Below, piece after piece: positions 14,895 to 18,913 of a stretch of DNA of 18,913 nucleotides. Numbering within the stretch: the stretch's first letter is position 1; each line of letters begins with the position of its first letter. Both the position numbers and the translations under genes were made by a program. Below the pieces are notes generated by a model. The model saw only the letters and a program-made list of their open reading frames with translations. It made no database searches and was not told the DNA's origin. Source of the DNA: Candidatus Treponema faecavium (lineage in GTDB: Bacteria; Spirochaetota; Spirochaetia; Treponematales; Treponemataceae); the NCBI GenBank assembly GCA_019113455.1, contig DXHG01000015.1:1-18913 (forward strand), written 5' to 3'.

Positions 14895-15602
14895 TCAATT
14901 ATCGTCACAAATGTGAGAAAACCGAGTATTTTTTATACCGGAAACAAAAACGGCAAACTCCCCTTGTATGCGCTCCCGTTCCCTGAAATTGCTGCATACC
15001 TGCGCAGCTGTCCCCTCTAGTATCTCCTCGTGCAGCTTTGTAAGCTCCCGCCCGACTACTACACGACGCCCACTATCAATATCGGATATATCGCTTAAAA
15101 GCTTTACTATGCGGAACGGCGATTCATAGACAACAAACGCTGTTCCCTGCTCCATAAGCTCTGAAAGGCGGTTTTTCCGCCTGCCGGGTTTAGGAGACAA
15201 AAAGCCTTCAAACACAATCGTCTTGCCGCCGCTTCCGGCAACGCTCGCAAGCGCGGCAAACGCGCTCGCCCCGGGCACCGGCACCACGCGGTGTCCGGCC
15301 TTTCTCGCTTCGTCAACGAGCACCGCCCCCGGGTCGCTTATGCCCGGCGTTCCCGCATCGCTCACGTAGGCCACCTGTCTGTCCTCATTCAAGAGGCCGA
15401 TAATCTTCTGCGCGGCGGCGCGTTCGTTCTGTGCGCGGCACGAAATAAGCGGCTTGCGTATATCAAAATGGTTGAGCAGCTGCAGCGTGCGCCGCGTGTC
15501 CTCGCAGGCAACTGCGTCAGCCGTTTTGAGCGTCTCTACCGCGCGAAACGTCATATCTCCCAAATTGCCGATAGGCGTGGCAGTAATATATAACACTCCC
15601 AC
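14895..15602 (-). CDS. rsmI: 16S rRNA (cytidine-1402-2'-O)-methyltransferase RsmI
   Basis: Tetrapyrrole-methylase-fold enzyme that modifies C1402 in the ribosomal P site. The 235 residues have the diagnostic segments ATPIGNLGD (8-16), CEDTR (33-37), SDAGTPGISDPG (81-92) and PGASA (110-114), followed by FEGFLSPKPGRRKNRL. It is shorter than E. coli RsmI (286), lacking part of the C-terminal region, as in many other bacteria. A GTG at 15602 is taken as start because it restores the family N-terminus (MGVLYITATP). A perfect TATAAT ends 7 nt before it, so the mRNA would be leaderless. An in-frame GTG at 15617 lies inside the promoter. flgM follows after 17 nt. Confidence 0.94.
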   Translation of the reverse strand: MGVLYITATPIGNLGDMTFRAVETLKTADAVACEDTRRTLQLLNHFDIRKPLISCRAQNERAAAQKIIGLLNEDRQVAYVSDAGTPGISDPGAVLVDEARKAGHRVVPVPGASAFAALASVAGSGGKTIVFEGFLSPKPGRRKNRLSELMEQGTAFVVYESPFRIVKLLSDISDIDSGRRVVVGRELTKLHEEILEGTAAQVCSNFRERERIQGEFAVFVSGIKNTRFSHICDDN

Positions 15603-15608
15603 GCGATA

Positions 15609-15637
15609 ATTATACACAGATAAAGAAATTGCGGCAA
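15609..15637 (-). promoter_or_regulatory. Promoter of rsmI-flgM
   Basis: On the minus strand TTGCCG (complement of 15632-15637) lies 17 bp from TATAAT (complement of 15609-15614). The expected +1 base is the G of the rsmI GTG codon. Confidence 0.75.
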
Positions 15638-15671
15638 GCGCTTTTTTCTTTGCAGAAAAAATAACTGATAA

Positions 15672-15700
15672 TTGCGGACCCGCCGGCTATCTGGTATAAT
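15672..15700 (+). promoter_or_regulatory. Strong promoter of pfkA
   Basis: TTGCGG (15672-15677), 17 bp, then TATAAT (15695-15700) with an extended TGG directly before it. The predicted start site is near 15707. Confidence 0.8.
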
Positions 15701-15708
15701 TCAGGCAG

Positions 15709-15721
15709 TACAATTATTGTA
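15709..15721 (+). promoter_or_regulatory. Palindrome at the pfkA start site, Fur/PerR-like
   Basis: The perfect 6-1-6 palindrome TACAAT-T-ATTGTA lies at about +3 to +15 of the predicted transcript, before the AAAGGAGG SD (15729-15736). It resembles the 7-1-7 PerR-type box (TTATAAT-N-ATTATAA), sharing the AATNATT core, with two differences per half-site. A repressor here would block initiation. The identity of any regulator is not known. Confidence 0.4.
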
Positions 15722-15741
15722 TATCAGCAAAGGAGGAACAT

Positions 15742-16824
15742 ATGGCAAGCGCTGTAAAAAAATTCGGTATTCTCACATCGGGCGGAGACGCACCGGGGCT
15801 GAATGCCGCTATCAGGGGCGTCGTACGCACTGCAATGGATACGTTCGGTATGCAGGCAATCGGCATTGAGCAGGGATACCGGGGGCTCATAAACGGCAGC
15901 GCGCGCGAACTGCACGAGCGGGATTTTTCCGGTATTCTCACGCGCGGCGGCACGATTCTCGGCACCTCGCGTGAAAAGCCGTTCAAGAATCCGGTTCCCG
16001 ACCCCGAAACCGGCATGACGCCTGTTGAAAAAATAAAGGCGAACTACAAAAAGTGGGGGCTCGACGCGCTTGTCGTACTCGGCGGCAACGGCACGAACAC
16101 AACGGCCAGTATGCTCGCAGACGAAGGGCTCAATGTGATCGGGCTGCCCAAAACGATAGACAATGACCTTGTCGAAACCGACATCACATTCGGCTTTCAT
16201 ACCGCCGTGTCTGTGGCCACCGAGGCCATTGACCGCATCCACACGACAGCGCACAGCCATAACCGCATCATGGTTATCGAAGTGATGGGCCATAAGGCGG
16301 GCTGGCTGGGCCTGTACGCGGGCGTTGCCGGAGGCGGAGACGTCGTGCTGCTCCCCGAAATCCCCTACGACATTCACGCGATAGCGGAACACGTAGAAAA
16401 GCGGCGCGACATGGGAAAGCCGTTTTCCATCGTTGTTGTGGCCGAAGGCGCGCTTTCGCGCGAAGAGGCGCTGCTTGACAAAAAGACGTTCAAAAAGCAG
16501 CGCGCCGAAATGCCGTATTCTATCGCGTACCGTGTTGCCCACGAACTTGAGGAAATCACGCAGCTTGAGTCGCGCGTAACCGTGCTTGGCTACCTGCAGC
16601 GCGGCGGTATTCCCGTTCCCTACGACCGCGCGCTCGCAACGCGGTTCGGCACGGCGGCGGCACATCTTCTGGCGGAAGGCAATTTCGGCAACATGGTCGC
16701 CATGCAGAACAACACCGTCGTGCCCGTGCCGCTCAAGAAAATCTGCGGCAAGGTAAAATACGTGCCCCGCGACGACCAGATGATTATCGCTGCGCGCGAA
16801 GTAGGCACCTGCCTGGGCGAATAA
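15742..16824 (+). CDS. pfkA: 6-phosphofructokinase, mixed-substrate (group III-like) type
   Basis: Phosphorylates fructose 6-phosphate to the 1,6-bisphosphate, the committed step of glycolysis. The 360 residues show an N-terminal GILTSGGDAPGLNAAIRG (9-26), GGNGT (114-118), PKTIDND (136-142, with catalytic Asp140) and the sugar-phosphate MGHKAGWLGL segment. The Gly at the fourth place of GGNGT is the ATP-type residue, whereas the Lys of PKTIDND is typical of pyrophosphate or mixed enzymes. The usual Mg-binding Asp of GGDG is Asn here. Phosphoryl donor is therefore ambiguous. The gene has a strong promoter, a near-perfect AAAGGAGG SD five nt before the ATG, and a terminator: a highly expressed single-gene unit. 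Confidence 0.94.
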   Translation: MASAVKKFGILTSGGDAPGLNAAIRGVVRTAMDTFGMQAIGIEQGYRGLINGSARELHERDFSGILTRGGTILGTSREKPFKNPVPDPETGMTPVEKIKANYKKWGLDALVVLGGNGTNTTASMLADEGLNVIGLPKTIDNDLVETDITFGFHTAVSVATEAIDRIHTTAHSHNRIMVIEVMGHKAGWLGLYAGVAGGGDVVLLPEIPYDIHAIAEHVEKRRDMGKPFSIVVVAEGALSREEALLDKKTFKKQRAEMPYSIAYRVAHELEEITQLESRVTVLGYLQRGGIPVPYDRALATRFGTAAAHLLAEGNFGNMVAMQNNTVVPVPLKKICGKVKYVPRDDQMIIAAREVGTCLGE

Positions 16825-16844
16825 CGGACACAGTACAGGACATG

Positions 16845-16867
16845 GCCGCGGCTTTTTCCGCCGCGGC
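16845..16867 (+). other. GC-rich hairpin after pfkA
   Basis: GCCGCGGC (16845-16852) and the same self-complementary word at 16860-16867 form an 8-bp stem around TTTTTCC. No U-tract follows. It precedes the true terminator and may add 3' stability. Confidence 0.6.
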
Positions 16868-16873
16868 TGTGCG

Positions 16874-16912
16874 TCCGCTGCAAAATGCCGCGGCAGCGGA
16901 GTTTACTTTTTT
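16874..16912 (+). terminator. Terminator of pfkA
   Basis: TCCGCTGC (16874-16881) pairs perfectly with GCAGCGGA (16893-16900) across an 11-nt loop, followed by GTTTACTTTTTT (16901-16912). Confidence 0.8.
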
Positions 16913-17243
16913 ACAGGCACATACTATCTGAATACAAACTTGCTGCACGAGCAGACTGCAGGTCTGCGGCTAAGCAGAGGTGTCTCTTCCTCCCAAAACC
17001 AATTACAGAGAATAATAAAGAAAAAAAACCGTGCGTGCACACACAGAAAAAACCGCAGTGAACTGCAAAGAAGAAACGCACGCGTGCAAAACGCAATAAG
17101 CACCCCGCGGGAACCTGCAAAGAAAAAAAGCCCGCGCGCGCAGCGCAAAACCTCTCCCGCGGGAGACCCCGCGAAAAAAAACGCACATGCCGCTGCCCTG
17201 CTGCAAAATACCGCATCCCTAGCGCGGAAACCGCGAAAACCGG
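16913..17243. repeat. Gene-free stretch with a degenerate ~50-bp tandem repeat of A-tracts and GC palindromes
   Basis: No credible gene. From 17021 a pattern repeats about four times: an A-run (17021-17028, 17069-17076 interrupted, 17123-17129, 17174-17181), then a CG-alternating or palindromic segment, then a (C)CCGC.G.GA block, then (C)CTGCAAAG or similar. Spacing of A-runs is about 48-53 bp. The GC segments include GCACGCGTGC (about 17078-17087), a CGCGCGCG run (about 17133-17140) and CTCCCGCGGGAG (about 17153-17164). Left of it (16948-16962) lies the inverted repeat CAGAC-TGCAG-GTCTG. Long open frames on the minus strand here are composition artefacts. Confidence 0.6.
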
Positions 17244-17249
17244 TATAAT
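17244..17249 (+). promoter_or_regulatory. -10 box directly upstream of the FMN dehydrogenase gene
   Basis: A perfect TATAAT ends 8 nt before the ATG at 17257. There is no recognisable -35 at 16-18 bp, and no SD. The A-tract repeat upstream could act as an UP-like or curved element. Confidence 0.5.
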
Positions 17250-17256
17250 AGGCGCC

Positions 17257-18153
17257 ATGGATGCAAATACGTATAAGTGCCATTTCTGTCCGGTCTGCGA
17301 CGGGCGCGGATGCATAGCGGAGCTGCCCGGCATGGGCGGCGTGTATGACAACGCCAATTTCTGCGACAACTGCGACGGCTGGAAACTGCCCGCGCTGCAG
17401 GAGGCGGCGCAGGCAGCCGCTGGCGAACACGAAACGCGCACAGTGAAAATCCGACTCGCCCCCATGACCGGCGGCGTTGAAAACGCCGGTTACGCTGATG
17501 AAGAACGCTTTTACTATGATCTCATTTCCGCCGCTCATGACGCAGGCTTTCTGCTCAGCATCGGAGACGGCACGCCCGACATAAAGCTTAAAACAGGCAT
17601 ACAGGCGGTGCAGCAGCTTGCAGGCGCGCGCGCGGCGGTGTTCGTTAAGCCGTACCCCGACAGCACCGTCATCGAGCGGTTTGAATGGGCGCGTCCCGCA
17701 GCCTCGCATCTCGGAATCGACATAGACTCATACAATATCGTTACGATGCGCAATCTGGCGCGCCTTGAACGCAAAACTGCCGCGCAGCTGAAAGCACTGC
17801 GTTCCCGCTGCCGGGACGTTCCGTTTATCATAAAAGGAGTGTTTACCGAAGCCGACATGGAACTCATGAGCCAGGTACTGCCTGACGTCATCGTCGTCTC
17901 AAACCACGGCGGCAGAGTCGAAAACGGGCGTGGGAGCACGGCGGCCTATCTGGCGCGGCACTATGCGCAGCTTGCAGGCTGCTGCGGCGAACTCTGGGTT
18001 GACGGCGGGCTCCGCAGCTCCGCCGATATACACACTGCCGCCTGTTTCGGCGTATCGCAGGTGATGATCGGCAGACCCGTTATCACCGCGCTCTGCCGCG
18101 GCGGCGTGCACGAGGTACGCGCGCTCTATGACACGCTCTCCCAAAAAGCATAA
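17257..18153 (+). CDS. FMN-dependent alpha-hydroxy-acid dehydrogenase-like protein
   Basis: A 298-residue TIM-barrel flavoprotein related to glycolate/lactate oxidases and type 2 IPP isomerase. Visible sites are the phosphate/active-site Lys193 (IIKGVFTEAD), catalytic H217 and R220 in VVSNHGGR, the FMN-phosphate segment VDGGLRSSADIHTAACFG (D249) and IGRPV (R273). The N-terminus is Cys-rich: C8, C11, C14 and C19 in CPVCDGRGC, then GMGG, then C36 and C39. A similar CxxC.G..C..E.PGMGG opening occurs in a clostridial subfamily annotated only as alpha-hydroxy-acid oxidising; it could bind zinc or Fe-S. The chain is shorter than that subfamily (around 335) by my recollection. Substrate unknown. No SD; probably leaderless. 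Its end overlaps queH by 26 bp. Confidence 0.85.
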   Translation: MDANTYKCHFCPVCDGRGCIAELPGMGGVYDNANFCDNCDGWKLPALQEAAQAAAGEHETRTVKIRLAPMTGGVENAGYADEERFYYDLISAAHDAGFLLSIGDGTPDIKLKTGIQAVQQLAGARAAVFVKPYPDSTVIERFEWARPAASHLGIDIDSYNIVTMRNLARLERKTAAQLKALRSRCRDVPFIIKGVFTEADMELMSQVLPDVIVVSNHGGRVENGRGSTAAYLARHYAQLAGCCGELWVDGGLRSSADIHTAACFGVSQVMIGRPVITALCRGGVHEVRALYDTLSQKA

Positions 18154-18823
18154 CTACGCGCTCCTTATGGAGCAGGAACTTGAACGCATCGCTGCGCAAA
18201 AAAGCACGGGCACTCAGGTGTCGCTCCTGCTGCACGCCTGCTGCGCACCGTGCAGCTCCCACGTCATAGAAACGCTTGCGCCGCATTTTGACCGCATCGC
18301 AATCTATTACTATAATCCCAATATTCACCCGCGCACGGAATACCGCAGGCGGCTCGAGGAGCTTAAAACATTTCTTGCCGCGTATGAATCTGCCGCGCGC
18401 GTTACCCTTGAGCAGGCGCCCTACATTCCCGACGAGTATTTTTCCGCCGCGGGAACGCTCGCCGACGAGCGGCTGCAGACGGAACCGGAACGCGGCGAGC
18501 GGTGCAGGCGCTGCTACAGATTCCGGATGGAACGGGCGTTCAGGTTCGCTTTGGAACACCGCTTTTCGTATGTTGCAACGACGCTTTCGATAAGCCCGCA
18601 CAAGGACGCCGAAGCGATAAACAGCATCGGAAAAGAACTTGAAGCACATTTTATGCGTCAATCAGGCGGCGGCGCGCCGCGGTATCTGTACGCGGATTTC
18701 AAAAAGCACGACGGCTTTAAGCGTTCTCTTGAACTGAGCGCGCAGTACGGTCTCTACCGCCAGCAGTACTGCGGCTGCATTTATTCGCTGCGAAACGCAG
18801 GCGGGTCGTCACGCGGAAGCTGA
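18128..18823 (+). CDS. queH: Epoxyqueuosine reductase QueH
   Basis: Last step of queuosine synthesis in tRNA: reduction of epoxyqueuosine to queuosine by a non-B12 Fe-S enzyme (DUF208), replacing QueG. The 231 residues show all conserved blocks: LLLHACCAPCSSHV (C38, C39, C42), YYYNPNIHP..EY, ERCRRCY (C126, C129), TTLSISPHKD, ADFKKHDGF and YRQQYCGC (C215, C217). The start at 18128, inside the preceding gene, gives the family-type N-terminus (NYALLMEQELERI); an ATG at 18167 would remove part of it. The 26-bp overlap suggests coupled translation with the FMN gene, though a functional link is not evident. Confidence 0.95.
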   Translation: MTRSPKKHNYALLMEQELERIAAQKSTGTQVSLLLHACCAPCSSHVIETLAPHFDRIAIYYYNPNIHPRTEYRRRLEELKTFLAAYESAARVTLEQAPYIPDEYFSAAGTLADERLQTEPERGERCRRCYRFRMERAFRFALEHRFSYVATTLSISPHKDAEAINSIGKELEAHFMRQSGGGAPRYLYADFKKHDGFKRSLELSAQYGLYRQQYCGCIYSLRNAGGSSRGS

Positions 18824-18870
18824 AAGCCTGCGCTCCGCACGGGCGGGAACAGAGCACCGGCGTGTACTCT

Positions 18871-18913
18871 GCACGCTGCACATGCGGCGCTGGATTCGCA
18901 GTTTACTGCGGGA
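18871..18913. repeat. Dispersed repeat, copy 2, cut by window end
   Basis: Similar to 10037-10075 (gcacNctgcacatNcggcg, gatt, gca, ctgcgg). It follows queH in gene-free DNA (18824-18913) and may continue beyond the window. No terminator with a T-run is seen after queH. Confidence 0.55.

Noticed and set aside
16911..17709. Long minus-strand frames (up to 261 codons) over the A-tract region
   Set aside because: They run through low-complexity repeats and antisense to the well-supported FMN gene, with Phe/Ala/Arg-rich artefactual translation.

Overview
The window looks like a piece of a spirochaete chromosome, most likely Treponema. This is inferred from gene content: a trans-2-enoyl-CoA reductase closely resembling the Treponema denticola enzyme, a FlgM anti-sigma factor, a split LysO exporter, QueH, and a phosphofructokinase of the mixed-substrate type. 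The species cannot be fixed from the sequence. Almost every base belongs to ordinary chromosomal genes. The exceptions are a repeat-rich stretch at about 9.95-10.9 kb and a gene-free stretch at 16.9-17.25 kb.

Layout. (1) 1-1490: ter/fabV on the plus strand, with its own promoter, a structured leader, a Shine-Dalgarno (SD) site and a terminator. The extreme left edge carries one unit of a palindromic repeat family. (2) 1493-5362: a MATE exporter (minus) and cls (plus) are divergent from a tiny shared promoter region with overlapping -10 boxes. cls is followed by the two half-genes of LysO. (3) 5359-9807, minus strand: an SLBB/polysaccharide-export protein, dnaX, ebfC and recR lie almost back to back in that transcription order. 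The last gene overlaps lysO tail to tail. (4) 9881-10907: a CAT-anticodon tRNA (probably Ile2), a dispersed repeat, an array of TTTGCCG-N-CGGCAAA palindromes with a period near 22 bp, and a truncated IS3-type helix-turn-helix gene. (5) 10906-12429: a fusion of a GHKL-like ATPase domain to an HDOD domain. (6) 12519-15602, minus strand: rsmI-flgM, a terminator, then an iron-ADH-fold protein that has lost its metal ligands, followed by a SpoU/TrmH methyltransferase whose stop codon lies inside a 15-bp tandem repeat. (7) 15672-16912: pfkA with a strong promoter, a Fur/PerR-like palindrome just after the start site, and a terminator. (8) 16913-18913: a degenerate tandem repeat of A-tracts and GC palindromes, then an FMN-dependent alpha-hydroxy-acid dehydrogenase-like gene overlapping queH, and a second copy of the dispersed repeat at the right edge.

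The most notable signals are these. There is an A9 run in dnaX where addition of one A (or a -1 frameshift) gives an immediate stop and a gamma-sized product. The phased palindrome array shares an exact edge, inverted, with the left end of the window. Several -10 boxes sit exactly one initiation distance from a start codon, which suggests leaderless mRNAs. The metal-less ADH paralogue also stands out. No phage, CRISPR, toxin-antitoxin or defence system was seen.
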